From positions 61,623,777-61,687,776 of the forward strand of contig NC_092861.1 in assembly GCF_032062135.1 (NCBI RefSeq): 64,000 nt of DNA. Reading direction: 5' to 3'. Position 1 is the first letter of the stretch. Each line of letters starts with the position of its first letter. This DNA is from Pyxicephalus adspersus (taxonomy: Eukaryota > Chordata > Amphibia > Anura > Pyxicephalidae). The translations under genes and the position numbers were made by a program. This document shows positions 10,408-23,700 of this stretch, piece by piece. Below the pieces are notes generated by a model that was not told the DNA's origin, made no database searches, and saw only the letters and a list, made by a program, of their open reading frames with translations.

Positions 10408-10440
10408 CATTTGATCTTAGCCAAAAGGCAGAGAAGTGAT
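10408..10440 (-). pseudogene. U2 snRNA 5'-end fragment
   Basis: On the minus strand, starting at 10,440, the sequence begins ATCACTTCT and continues CTGCCTTTTGGCTAAGATCA. It matches the first ~33 bases of U2 spliceosomal RNA with about four differences. This includes the stretch that forms U2 stem-loop I. The match stops at about 10,408, so the branch-point pairing segment and the Sm site are absent and it cannot be functional. The match begins exactly at U2 position 1, which suggests a 3'-truncated retrocopy. Confidence 0.7.
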
Positions 10441-13400
10441 TGTATCGAAAACCTATGTCTACTGCACACCACTCACTTCACAAACTAAGCCATGCAGTAT
10501 ATTCAATCACCTTATTATATAATGCCTCTCAATTTGCTTTTTCTTCTACTCTCTCTATCTCTTTTTTTGCCCACCCTATTTCCAACTGATACCCACTGTG
10601 GTAATGTCATCTTTCACACACTTCATTTTGCCATTTTTTTGTCCACCATGTCTATTTTATCATTCAGCCCTTCTATCCTCATCAGCGTCTGCAAACTCTA
10701 TCCACATTTTATTTTGTTTACTTCATCTTTAACTATATTCTGTCTACACCAAATGCTGACAACCTTTTCCTTGTAAATGTCCAAAAGCTCTATCTCCACC
10801 TTGCTCCAACTTCTACTTACAACATTTACTCCACCTTGCTCCAATTTCTATCCAGAATGTCTGTTCCAATTTGCTCTCCATTCAAAGTGCCTGATTTATA
10901 AAATTTCTTCAAGGCTGGAGTAAAATGCACAGCAATGTGCTTATGGGCATCGTGAAATCTCTGCCTGCATTAATTATCAATATGTGTGAATGATATTTCT
11001 GTTGGAGAATGGATAATAGATAATGGAGACTATAATTTCTTCATATAAAGTCTACTGGTCCGCAGCAGAAACTCAGAATAGTGTTTTTGTATCTAATGCA
11101 AGCATGTAAGTGTGCATTCAACTTGAACAAATGCGCATCATTCTGTCTACTTAATTTTCTGTTCACTGATTTCTAAACACTGTTCTTTGGCTTGATCTAC
11201 CTAATTAATTTTTAATATAGTTTGTTCTAAACTTACCCTAAACATATACCCACCGTCTGTGCTCAACTGTTAACCTGCATGTGGAGTGTGGGTAGTGGAT
11301 ATGAACCATGAGGCTCCCATGCATGGTAACAGAACAGCAGTATTCAAGTATGATAATCCCAACAAGTGGCAGACTGCTTTTTCGTTCTGGCGTTAGCATT
11401 ATTTATTTTTATACCCATAGCTCCTTTTCTGGCTATTGTCTCTTATGGCCCCTATCCATAATGACACAATTTCAAACAATATATTACTTTGGATATTTTT
11501 CTATATGCATATAAGGTAAAATAAATATAATGTGTTTAAATTTTTTTTTATTTTTTATTTGTTTGTCAGGGTTCATCAAATAAAGAAATAGTATACCTAA
11601 AAAAGCTTATGTGTGCCATAAAGCTGACTGCAGAGGAAGCCAAAAATAAACTTTTACTGCTAGTAAAAAGTAAAGCTATTTTACTAATAGTGAACACAGA
11701 CTTAAAACATTCTGCTATTTACATGCTGTATTGCTGTGGTGTTACTTTATTACATTGCACAAGCTCAAGGCATGTGTTTACTGGAAAAAGACTGCATGTC
11801 GAATCTTATTACTTATCACCAGCCAGTCTTAGGTAATATGAGATTGTCTGCTGGAAACAAACCTTCATACTGACTTAAACTTGCAATGATGATTATTTGT
11901 AGACAAGTCAGTCTCCTACGATTTTACAATAACCTTAGTATTTTTGTAAGCCTTACATTTGAATGTTGAATGGTATTACAAAACTGCAGGATTAAGCTGA
12001 TTCTAAACCCCTAAACCTAATATATTAAAAATGATACATACTGTATAAGGTTAGCACTCCTTATATATACAGTGTATTAATAATAATATTCACCCTTGGC
12101 GAGCCAATAGGGTATTTCAAACCGCAAGACCAAAATACAAAAATTTAATACATTTTAGCATGAAAAACTTTAGTTGTAGTGGCTGCATTAGTTTTTTTCT
12201 GGCTTTTTTCAATTGGTGATCCTGCTAGTAACACACCAATCCTGTTCTAAACAGCACTCACAGTACTGTATCCATAGAGGAGAAGCATTGCTACCCTAGG
12301 CTGCTCTCTTGATTTGGAGTACAAGGAGGGGGAAGGATAAGCTGTTAGGCATAAAGGAAACAGAAATATGTTTTTGCCCATAGAAGCATACAAGTCTTCT
12401 TGGATATTTTTATGTTTTAGGAGAAATTATTGACTAGGTTTTCATGGCATAGCTCATGCCCCCTGAATTCGATTTTTTTGGTCTGCATTTTCATGCATGA
12501 CAGGAGGCATGGAAATGCCAATGTGAATTTTGTAAAACGTCATTTTGTTGTTACATTGAAGCCATCAGAGGTAAAAAAAAGAGCCTACTGTGTACTAAAT
12601 GTGAGCTAACCAAAGTTAGGTCTGAATCTAAACAAAGTAAACCCCTTCATTAGGCTAAATGATATTTATAGATTTTTTTTAATAGTACAGCTTTCTTTGA
12701 ATAACTGTTATGGCTAATTTTACTTAATATACAATAATATTAAAATACAGTGAGTGTTCTCAATCACTGATCTGTTAACTCTTATTGTAATTTTTTCCAG
12801 GCTAACCTGAAAGCAAAGAAGCAAAGAACAAACTGACAAAATATATTTATGGAAAAGTAAATTGAAAAGGACTGCAATGTATCTATAAACATATGCTAAA
12901 ACCAGTACTACAAACTAAAATACACAATTCTAAATAATAGACCCTAACAAAAATTTTGGAAAACATGAAATAATAAATATGCTTGAAAATATATTGCTTA
13001 GTAAATTGATATTGTATAGCTAAATTGGTTAATAATATTAAGACACAGTAGAATTTATGTATATATGTGAATGTGAATATGCTCAACGTATGCTTTTATT
13101 GAATTCACTTCAGGGGATAATAAATGGAGTAAGCACATTATGAAATATAGATTAAATGGAGCAAGAACTCCACTGAATCCTATGAAAAAAGTAATCAGAG
13201 ATAAGTAAAGTAGATTGCCTGGATGAAGCATTGGTCAGGATCAGAAAGAATAGCTAGTACCCTAAAATATTGCATGATTGCATTGGTGAGTCAATCCACT
13301 TACACCGCTGGTGACATAGGTAATTTGTGTACTTGTGATGAAGGACCCTGGCAAATTTAGTTTTAGATTTTGAGGAAGAGTGAAAAAATGGCTGAGATTT

Positions 13401-14330
13401 CCAATTAATAGAATTATCAAGGAAACAAGGAGGCTAGAAGAAAACTAAGGGTTTCCTGGGAGAAATCTAGCCCTGTAACCCTTTTCAAGTTTGTTGATAA
13501 TGAGGTTTTTTTTTTATTGCAAAGAAAAAGTTACATGAATAGAAAATTGTAGGTATCTGATTACTATTGATATATATATGGTATACTTATCAACAATCTT
13601 GACATTTTTATTCAATTTAAGCACCAAATAATACAAATGTTATCATCCTAATTATGTTATATGCAAAATAAATAATTTAATACAAATAAATTTACAATGA
13701 TTTATGACCTGCAAATTATAACTTTAAATGGATGCAAGTAAGTACATACTTGTAAAGTAATATACAGTGTAGAATCACCAATTTATTAGGGTTTATACAA
13801 TGGACATTTTAGATGGTAAGTAATCAACAGGTATTGGCATTATGGAGATTTCACAAGGCTGACATCACAGATGAACACTGCTTGGTAGCTGGATATAGAA
13901 TTTTTTTTTCCAACTGGGTAGTGCAGTACTTGTGATTGATGATGGCCTATCTGAGACCATTAAAGAAGTTAGAATGGAAAAATCACTAGAATGTAAATTT
14001 TTTTGTTGTGGTCTTATTTAGTATGTAGGATTATATGTTAGCAAGCACCGAAAAGATGAACATACTTTTTTTCTGACTTACTCTAGTTCACATAGTCCAA
14101 TGGAAAATGCAAATCTACCCAGATGTTACATCCAAATCCCAACTTCTAGATGATGTAGATGTGTACTATTCACATCTTTAAAGTATGTGCAGATACTTTT
14201 GAATTTATTCTAATGCACCATGTGGTATAAGTAATTATTAGGCAGACTAATATAATTTACGAGTTGGATGAATCAATAGTTTCATAACATTTTTCTTCTT
14301 TCCTGGTATTAAAAAATGCATTAAAAAATG
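10441..14330. other. Long AT-rich stretch, no gene recognised
   Basis: No gene was recognised on either strand. Near 10,905-10,940, TGATTTATAAAATTTC and CAAGGCTGGAG look like a decayed end of the palindromic MITE family seen at 9,616. The rest shows only short AT-rich runs. Confidence 0.5.
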
Positions 14331-14334
14331 AAGG

Positions 14335-14582
14335 AAGCCCCGTCTCTTCTGTCTTTATCGCCACATCATTTGCAAGGACAGTTTTTTTTTCCTATTTACC
14401 ACAGGCTATATCACCCCATCTCACACAAGTTTGAGTGATGTAGGCAGAAGCAGGAGGACGAGGAAAGAAGATGACGGTGCCCAGCGCCATGATGAAGGGG
14501 GATGGCCAGACAGCGTGGGACCAATCCCTCTGCAGGGATCTGTAGAAGTAAAGGTGAGTGGGAGGTTAAGTTTAGTTCTGCT
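14335..14582. mobile_element. Left-truncated TTAA MITE, GCAGAACTAAAC family
   Basis: The right end reads AGTTTAGTTCTGCT and is followed by TATG rather than TTAA. The body has blocks GATGACGGTGCCCAGCGCC and GATCTGTAGAAGTAAAGGTG. These align with GATGGTGGTGCCTAGCAC and GGAATTAAAGGTAAG in the element ending at 51,553. The left end is lost, so the start given is approximate. Confidence 0.55.
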
Positions 14583-14589
14583 TATGCTT

Positions 14590-17500
14590 ATCTATGCTAA
14601 TGCATAGATAGCCTAGACCATACCGTCCCTGGCTATGACATACTTTGAATGATTCTCATGTCTTTGTGAAAGGCAGCGTCTATTGTGTTAAGGTAAATGA
14701 CCCTTCAAAATATGCTCTCCTCTTAAAAATCAAACAAATAATCAGTTGGTAAGAGTAAATTATCAGCAATGTTTGTAAGAAAGTATGGAGCCTGGCTGTA
14801 TGAGTTCTGGAAAAGTACCCAGAATCAGTTCTGTTAAAATATCTAATGTCTACAGAGATCTAAAAAGCAACTGAAATCCTTAATTGACCACTGCATGCAG
14901 GAGTGTAATAAAATTTAATTTAGGCCAAATGCCTTATTCATAATGTATAGCACATTCTCACCTTCCTATTCCTATAATGGACAAACTAAAAACATTAAAA
15001 GAATACTAATCATTACAAAAATTTGCAGACTGGAGTGTGGCTACTTAAAATAAAGACATATATATATATATATATATATATATAGGCTCATTTACTAGGC
15101 TTTTTTTTTTATTAGGATTTTAGGCTGTACTCGAGGGGAATTATCAAGCAAGAGAACTAAATTAGGTACAAAATACTCAAACAGATCCAAGAAACAAGAT
15201 TTTTGGGTTTTCAAGATGGGTTTTTACTTGCGAAATTCGTTTTGGTAAGCAAATAACCTAAACTTTTCCTTGCATGTGGTTGGGTATTCTTAGCAAAGTG
15301 AATTTTCATCACATTCACTAAACTAAATTACTTACTTTGTAGTAATAACTTATTTTGCTAAGTGAAGAGCCTAAAGTCCTTCAGTAATTTAATCCCATTG
15401 ATTTAGCACTGATGTTTTCAATTACAAACTGACTAATTATGTCTTTCAAATCTTGTAATTAACTTTAAGGATTTGTCTTTACCTACAAAAATCATGGAGC
15501 ATTGAAGAAAGTAATGTAAACTATTTCAGATGGACAATTCCTAATTAATATAAATAGCCTTAAGAAGAATTAAACTGACACTATTCAATAATGAATGTGC
15601 ATGTCCATAAAGTATCTAGAGTTAATAAGTAATTAAAACTAATCACTGACTATTTTAATCAGTGAATGTCAGGAATGGCATTATCTTAGTGGAAATCTCA
15701 GTACAGCACTTATGCAGTAAGCCTCTGTAGATAAGTCAAGATTGTGTGATGGATGGCTATGATTCCTCCGGGCAATATTCAACTTAGCTGCATGATTCAG
15801 AATATGCAGCACCATCTATATATATATTAGAGATTTTCCAGCTTCTCAACTCCTTTCAATATGTTTTTCTTCCTCTGTGTTCAACACCATTGTTAAATAG
15901 TAATGATCAAAAATTTTACCAATTGCACTCAACAATGTCCCCAGATAATTTTTTCTTAGATAACATATCACTTGTTTGTTTATTATATCCCTGGATGATG
16001 TCAGTAGCTAAACATATATTCAAAAGATTTTCTTATTTTTCTATGTTTTGACATAATATTTTTCCAAAAAGTTCAAAAAACCCAGGGCTTGTCTATAAGT
16101 CTTACACATACATTTATTGTATGTCACTCTATCATTACAACTCCTCAGTATCTGGATATTTAATACCAGTGAGCTCTGTTTACTTTATAGCGATTTGTTC
16201 AGCCTCTAAGGTGTTTTCATGTGTTTCTTCCTAATAGCAGTTTGAGACAAGTCAATGCAGAAGGCAGTGATGAGGAAGAGAAGTACATTTACATGATTTA
16301 TATACCAGGCAGGAAAGAAATAATTTGGTACAAGACATATCAGTGGTTAATTAAGAAGACATACAAAGTTCAAACTGTCACTCACCATATTTATATGTGA
16401 TCCCTAGTTACAGATTTCACTTTAATTTTCTTGCTTTTGCTAATGCTTAACAGTACAATGTTAACTGCTACTGGATTATGTATGCACACAAAGTACAATC
16501 ATCTCTTACATTCTATTGGAACAATTTGGCCTACTTCTCCATAAATCAATGCTTTAGATAATTCATCCTTGTTTGAACTTATTTATGGGTAGATCTAAAT
16601 AAATTAAAGATCATGAAAGTTGAAAGCAAAAGCTTCTTTTCCTTTTAGGTTGTGGGTATTTCCTGAAGGTTTTCCTTCTACATGCCCCAGTTTGGGTTTG
16701 TAGCCTCAAAATTACCCTGGAATACTGGTGTAAAGAGAACACTTTTTTATCAGTATTTCTGATTACTTAAATCTAAAATGTTTGTGCCAATAGCGTGCTT
16801 TTTACCTTAGAAAGTCCTATTTACTTTACTTTTTCAAAAAGTACCTTACTTACCTTGTATTTTACCTTACAAAAGTACACTTTCCAAGCTGAGATGAGCT
16901 AGTAACTAAACATGTGTGGGGGTCAATAATCCATATTCTACCTATTCTAAACTTTTTTTGTAAATTTTTTTAAAAAAAAAGGGTGACAAGACTAATGGTA
17001 GCTTGGTGTTTTGCCAATTCCTAACCTCCCTATATACTAACAATCCCCCACCCCATACCACCCCATACCAATTAACAACACACAACATTTTGGGGTCAGC
17101 GAATGTAATGGCCACTTTACTGTCTAAAATTTTGACAAACAACTATATCCATAGGATAGATAACATTAAAAATTATCATCATAAATGAACCAGTTTAGGT
17201 ACAACCTTCTTAAAACATCAGAAAAACCAGTATAACCACCCAACTAAAAAAGACCTCCCACCAACCAAAGTTTTCCAATTACTTCCCATATGTTGTGGGT
17301 GCTCAAAGGCAACATTCACACCACCAGACTGTTTGCGGTCTATTACAACTGTAAATTATTGTTCACAGCTGCGCAATACCACTTGAGAACAAAATCCTTA
17401 CTTTCAACCCTTTTATAACCTCATCCCTTAAGGGTCACCAATTTATCCTCAAACTGTAGGAGATACCACAACTGATATGGTTCCCCCATATGCTGAACCA

Positions 17501-18261
17501 CACGACCACAGCCATTTGGCATGTAAGCGGAAAGCTTGCTTGGGTAAGAAAGGTAATGGTTAAATTACACTTCAATACTTCATTCAAGCATAATGTTTCA
17601 AAGGGGAGATAGCAACCTAATACGTGGCATAATTTTTATAGTATCTAAAATTGTGGGGTTGTGGTAGGGACCTTTGGTCTTTACTTCCAATAACTAGTTA
17701 TTATATTATATATTATATTACCTTAATATATATAAATTAACTTGACTAGTATAATGAATTGAAATTTAGGGATGACTATAACTGGATCTAGTGTAAATAG
17801 AAGTAAATCATCTGGAAAAAGTGCAGTTGTAAAAAGTACAATTGGTTGGATTTAATATACACTCTAGTAAAGTTAGAGTTAGATTTAAAGTATATAGAAA
17901 AGAGTTTTTGGGAAATGTTGAATATAAGGGTAAGAGAAAACAACCTTGTTGGGTGCCTTTGAGAAGAGAAAGAATGTAGGATAAATACCCTGACGTGCAG
18001 AATTATCACAAAGCAGAAATGTACATTTTACCTAAAAGGGAAGAAAATCACTCCTCAAATCTCATGCCATCTGAGAAGCAATTTAAAAAGTCTTTGCCAA
18101 TTACTGTTTTCAAATCCTTTTCCATATTCACTGTGACAATGACTGTTGTGTGTCAGTATTAAGGGCCTCAAAATTCCTGTCATTATCCAAGAAGATGGGT
18201 TAAGCTACCCCCTAGTATCCATGTGCATTTATTATTGGTTCTCCAGGAGCCTGGAAGAGTG
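14590..18261. other. AT-rich stretch, no gene; (TA)n near 15,058
   Basis: A pure TA microsatellite lies at about 15,058-15,084 and a TATTATA-rich stretch near 17,698-17,735. No transposon domains, RNA gene or exon-like segments were recognised. Confidence 0.55.
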
Positions 18262-18277
18262 GGCTATCTTTTTTTTG
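18262..18277. repeat. Target-site duplication, left copy
   Basis: The 16 bases GGCTATCTTTTTTTTG are identical to 20,745-20,760 and bracket the L1-type insertion. The T-run, read as A-run on the element's strand, fits L1 endonuclease target preference. Confidence 0.9.
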
Positions 18278-20744
18278 TTGCAATCGGTTTTTATTGAATT
18301 TTAAGAACATAACAAAACATGTACAGAAAATGGCACATACAAAAACTTGAGGGCTCTCGGCCCTTCCTTGCAAAAACACAAAATACAAAAAGTGACATTT
18401 TGCAATGACATATCAATACTTATATTTTCAACCCTTGCGGAGCGCGTGTTTGAGAAGCTGACATATCAGCGGCAATAAATACTGTTTAGGCTAGTCGCGG
18501 GGTGACCCAGGAGATGAAAATAAGATCAAACAACCACCCTCTGATAAGTGGTGTATGATAGTAAAATTACCTCAATAGGCCAGTCGGAGCTTGAAGTTTA
18601 CTGGGATATGGGTAAGGGAAGGGTGAGGGGCAACAGTCGGCTGGGAGGGGCTATGTCCCAGACGTCTAAGGGGAACTCTAAGTTATAAGGTATCACCTTA
18701 ACTGCCGCCTAAACCGGCGGTTCTCCTATGTGGGGAATGAGGCTGGCCGATAGGGAGACGAAATATAACCTTCAAAACCGTATCCACTCGGGGAAAGAGC
18801 TAATAGTATATAAATACCTCTGGGAACCGTGTAAATTTGCAAAGGATAGTAACAATATCACATCCTTCAATCAAACAAAAATCAGAAGAATAGCACAACA
18901 AACTACACCGTGGTTTGATATCTGAGATACCCTCCCCACAGCCCTAGTTGTTCCTCTAATCCCAATCCAAAAGATCTCAGCAAATACAAGTAACTGAAAA
19001 CTCTTCTCAAGTGTAAAACCCATGTCAAACGCCCGTATACCAATCAAGTACAAGCAAACCACAAGTGCATACAAGTACATGTAAAAAAACAAAAACAAAA
19101 ATAGCGAGCCCATACTTAATATGAATTATAAATAACTCCATACATTACCAGGGAGCAGGCACATCTGTAAACCTTTGTGGGAGCTATAGTAAAAGACAAA
19201 AGATATGGGCCAAAACAATATAGAGTGCGTAGAACATATGTGTCCAAGGAAGAGTTCAGCTCCCTAAATGTATAGGGCACATTAGAGGAAAGTCTCTTGC
19301 TGGTCCGCCGAGACCATCTTGAGTGGGCTGCGGAACTGGCACCCAGACAACAGTTGAAGTGCAAGGAACAGTTAAGAATGTGTAGTTGACACGGGCATGG
19401 ATGAACCAGTCCCTGGTCTAGTGTCCTGCTGCCTTCCAGGAGAGGATAAGGTTGAAGAAGCTGGCTGAAGCCGGTCCGGACGATCAAGGGACCCAAGAGG
19501 TAGAGAAAGTGGTACATCAGGCCAATCCGGCAGCCTCACATCAGGAAGCTGAAGATTCCTCAAGAACTGTGGTAAATCCGCCGGACCTCTGAGGGAATAA
19601 TTCTTACCTCCCAATCTAGCGATAAGATGAAATGGGTACCTCCATCTATAAGAAATATTCCGGTCACGGAGCACATCTAGTAAAGGTCTAACAGCCCGTC
19701 GTAGATCCAGTGTATGTTTGGATAAATCCGGCATCAGTTGTATTTGGGCCCCAGCAAATTCGATAACATTGGCAGCCCTGGCTTTTCTCATAATGTCCTC
19801 TTTGGTTCTGTAGAAATGAACCCGGCATATCACATCTCTTGGTCGCTGGGGATCTCTCCCACGGGGGCCCAGGGTCCTATGCACTCTATCAATTTCAATA
19901 TCCACATCTGGGGGAACGCCAATAAATTTGCAAAAATAGTTACCCAGCATTATATAACTCAGAATTGGGTACTGATTCTGGTAACCCACGAATACGTATG
20001 TTGTTGCGCCTATTGCGGTTCTCCGCATCATCCTGCATGAGGTATAACGTATTAATTTGCACCGCCTGGCGCTCTAAAATAGCCGCATGGGAAGCCATTT
20101 AAGAAGAAAGTTCCGCATAAGCACTCTGGAGCTCAGTAGTAGTACTAGAAACCTGTTGCAAGGTTTGTTGAATATGATGGAATTCCGCCTTACAGCTTGC
20201 TTCCAGCCTCCCAATACTATGATCTAAATCGGAACGTGTAGGAAGTGCCCTTTAATGAGCCTTCCAGTCCCATCCATCATCATCCTGCACCCCCGGAGTA
20301 AACAAGGCCCTGGAGGAGTCCTCCATAGGGGATAAAGTGCTGGGGCTTAGTAGGGTAAAACAGCCTGGAGAGGCATTAACCTGACCTGAAGAGGATACCT
20401 CTGTTTCCAAGGGGGTCCCGGGTTCCAGGGTTGAAGGAGGCTCAGCAGATGCGGGGATGCCCCTGGCCGCATCCACCCGCGATCCGGATCCGGATGAAAA
20501 TTGAGGCCGCGGCTTTGCGGCCTGGTCCACCGCGGCTCTGCTCCCTGCAGTGAACAGGCTGGGGATGCCCTTAGGAGCCTGCGTTTCTCCTCCGGTCCGG
20601 CTCCTCTGCCCCCTTTTCAGCTTGGGCCCCATCAGTGAGGCACAAAAGGCACTAACGTGCTGATTCAGAGCGTTCTCCCCCGGTAGAACACGGAGCGGTG
20701 CAGCTACACGTCCTGCTCCGCCATCGGCCGGCCACGCCCCCCCC
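18278..20744 (-). mobile_element. L1-type retrotransposon unit with ORF1 but no ORF2 (HAL1-like)
   Basis: A 2.47-kb unit on the minus strand sits between perfect 16-bp target-site duplications. Its 5' end is GC-rich (GGGGGGGCGTGGCCGG), as in L1-type 5' UTRs. Next come an ORF1 region (20,632-19,372), about 1.1 kb without long frames, and an AATAAA signal at 18,290-18,295, about a dozen bases before the 3' end. No endonuclease, reverse transcriptase or C-terminal cysteine motif of an ORF2 is visible. The precise ends show that it inserted as this short form. It may belong to a family of half-L1 elements or derive from an internally deleted or spliced L1 RNA; in either case another L1 would have moved it. 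Mammalian HAL1 is the known parallel. Confidence 0.8.
19372..20632 (-). pseudogene. L1 ORF1 protein (RNA-binding), broken
   Basis: The N-terminal section starts MGPKLKRGQRSRTGG and is basic and Ser/Pro-rich. An in-frame stop lies at 20,252. It is followed by a heptad-like region (SIGRLEASCKAEFHHIQQTL) typical of the ORF1p coiled coil, a second stop, and the RRM start NRNRRNNIRIRGLPE. After a frameshift near 19,950 the frame continues with VPPDVDIEIDRVHRTLG, DVICRVHFYRTKEDIMRKAR and a C-terminal domain containing LRRAVRPLLDVLRDRNISYR. This order (coiled coil, RRM, C-terminal domain) is that of L1 ORF1p, a trimeric nucleic-acid chaperone. Two stops and one frameshift make it inactive. Confidence 0.8.
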
Positions 20745-20760
20745 GGCTATCTTTTTTTTG
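20745..20760. repeat. Target-site duplication, right copy
   Basis: Identical 16-base partner of 18,262-18,277. Confidence 0.9.
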
Positions 20761-23700
20761 GTTGGTAAGTATAGGGTGTGAAGTGTAAGTAGAATGTCAG
20801 GGTGTTGAAGTTTAAAGAATGTGATTTTTCTTTTTCATGGAAGTTGAAATTGTGAATGTTCTTTAGGAAGGGAAGTTAAATGCGCAGTTTCATGCCCCCG
20901 CATGTACCAGGAGGGGATTGTCAAACTTCCAAACAGAATAATGGAATTTCCATGTTTTTACAGTTGCTCCTGTTGCTTTACACAGTTGTGTTCAGAGGAA
21001 GTACATTGCATGCCACCATGAAGAGCAGGAAAGGATCGTTGCCAAGTTCTGTAACTAAAATGCCCTTTTAGTTAGATAAGTATGTTTTTCAAGTAGTATT
21101 AGCATTTTGGTAATGTTCTTGTAGTCTTGAGTACTTCTAAATTTTGAAAAATAATGTGAAAATATTGTACACTGAACTGAAATCCTAGACACTGTTATCA
21201 GTTTTTCAATTATCTTCTGTAAACTACAAAGCAAAGTTCCTCTATGAAAGAACAGCCAAGGGTTCTCCACTAGAACAGTATGCAGATTGAGCATTGCCAC
21301 CTTAGGAAGGAAATTGTTAGCACAAGAATCACTAGGTGATACAAAAAGGAAATTACTGCATTGTTTTTAGATTTGGATACACTTTAAGCAGCACTGGTAA
21401 TAGAAGTGATGTTGCACACTCCCTTGCTTTCAAGAAGGCAACAACTCTTAGATGTGCACTGCAGGGTCCCACACTCCCCCCCGGGTTTAAATTTGACAAT
21501 GCAAGGTACTTGTAGGTCTGTACATGTATTTGTCTAATATATAGTTTAACAGGGGGTTAAAGTTTCCCCTCTGATGAACAGAATTAAATTATCTCTGAAA
21601 TTACATGTAGCCTTTCCTGTACATCAGTAGGGATTACCAAGTTCAAATTGAATTCTGAGACAAAATAGATACTGGACTGTAACAAAAAAAGCTATCACAC
21701 GCAATTTACAAGTTTCAGTCTTGCAGGCGTCACGCAGGGTCAAGTCATTTGACTGAGACATTTTCTACATTACATACAACCACTAGTGTTACAGAATGCA
21801 TAAACAGCCATAGTAAATAAGCTATGACTTTACAGGGTCTATTAGAGTGAATAATCCACTACTAAAACAGTCACTGAAGATAAAACAGTTTGACATTACT
21901 GCATTTTAAACAGCATCTACATTGAATTTAGGTTGTTTTGTCATTTTAAATTATTTAAACTATCAATCTTACTTAATTCATTTACTGGGAATCAATTTAT
22001 AATATTATTTTGCAGTGTTGTGGACTGTTTATCCTGCATTGAAGTCATGCTGTTTAACAAAGTATATATTTTTTTAAATACATTTAAAAAAATAAGGGAT
22101 TGTTTTATTCCAACAATGACTTCAATTTTATATTCGAAATTTCTGTATAATAGCAATCTATGCTTTGATCTCCTCCATACATTAACACAACAAATGAGGC
22201 ATTCTAAATCTAAAGATGTTTTTTACATGTAGGTTATCTACAAGGTTGAAAGAGAAGAAATGTTGCCTTAGCACTTATCCATGTCTGTTCCACAAATACA
22301 AGGTCTGCAAGTTCCCTTGCAGACACCAATATTTCCAGTTCGCTACTTCTGGGTTCAGGGCATTAAGACATCTTAACTGACCAGTCCATGATGGTGTTAC
22401 TCCTGTGCATATTCAGGAGAGTTCATTCAGCCCAATGTCCAACAGATACACAGCTTAATGTATAGTGTAAACAGAATATGGGTAGGAAGATAATATATTA
22501 AGAAAAATAGTTATTGCCACTGTGCAAGTTTTTATTTATATATGTTGTTAAGATTAAATATTTAATATATACCTGTTGATTCCCTCACGATTAGGGTGAG
22601 AAACCTATTCCACAACAACGTAGTGCCACTGGAGCCTTATTATTCTCTTGTGTGAACTACAGGCAGCTGTACTTTATGAAATCTACTGTAGTGAACACCA
22701 CCTGGTTATTGATTGACAGATCCTTGGCTGTAGCAGTCAAGACCTAGATTTTATACTTCAGTGATGTCTCTGGCCACCTCAAGCAGCCTCCTTTAGTCTT
22801 ATAGCCTATAGGTATTTAATTGATTATTTTCATTTAAAAACCTACAGTGTATTAATATTGTATGCCTCCACTATAACCTGCAATGTTGTGAAATGCAGGG
22901 TTCATATATACATTAACGTGAAGCTTTCATTGGCCGAGATTTTCATTGCTGCTGCTTGTTCATTTCCACTTTTTCATGTGGCATGTTAAATATAACCTTT
23001 GAAACAATTGCCCTGGGTACTGGCTTTTATTTCTTCATATGTATACTCATTTTAATAAAACTGCAACAAGAATCTGGCATTTCAGGCACCCTGGAGAAAA
23101 CATGGTATAATTTTGCATCAATCTTTACAAGCAAAACATCTAACCATTGCATAAATGTAAGTAAAGTTTCTGCTATTTGAGCATTTTGGCCTGACATTGA
23201 GCAGGGACTTTGAAGACAATAGACAGAAGCTCTTGAGGCTGAATTTGTAATTAAAAGATAAACATTCTGGCTTCAGGTTATGGATACTAAAAAAGTAAGA
23301 GGAATGCTGATAAACAAATATATTCCCGGTGAATAAACCACAATTATTTTATTAGATATGGTTTAAAATGATAGAACAAATGTTGTTAAGATCTATTTCA
23401 ACATCATTTATATTCCAGTGATGAAATATGACAAACGTATAATTTGTAAAGTTGATATTTAAAGTCTGGTGTTTCAGGATGTGTATTTTATTGACGTGCA
23501 AGATAAGAAAACTATTCTGTGCAATGATGCCGGTAATTGAGATTCCACATTAGCAAATACACTATGATGTACTGAGCTTATAGTTGACATGTGGTTATCT
23601 TACTATGATATGTTTAAAAAATACAGAAATTAAATAAATTAACACATTTGTAGTGGATCCAAGGCACCCGTTACAAGTTACTGAGACATTGCTCCAAATT

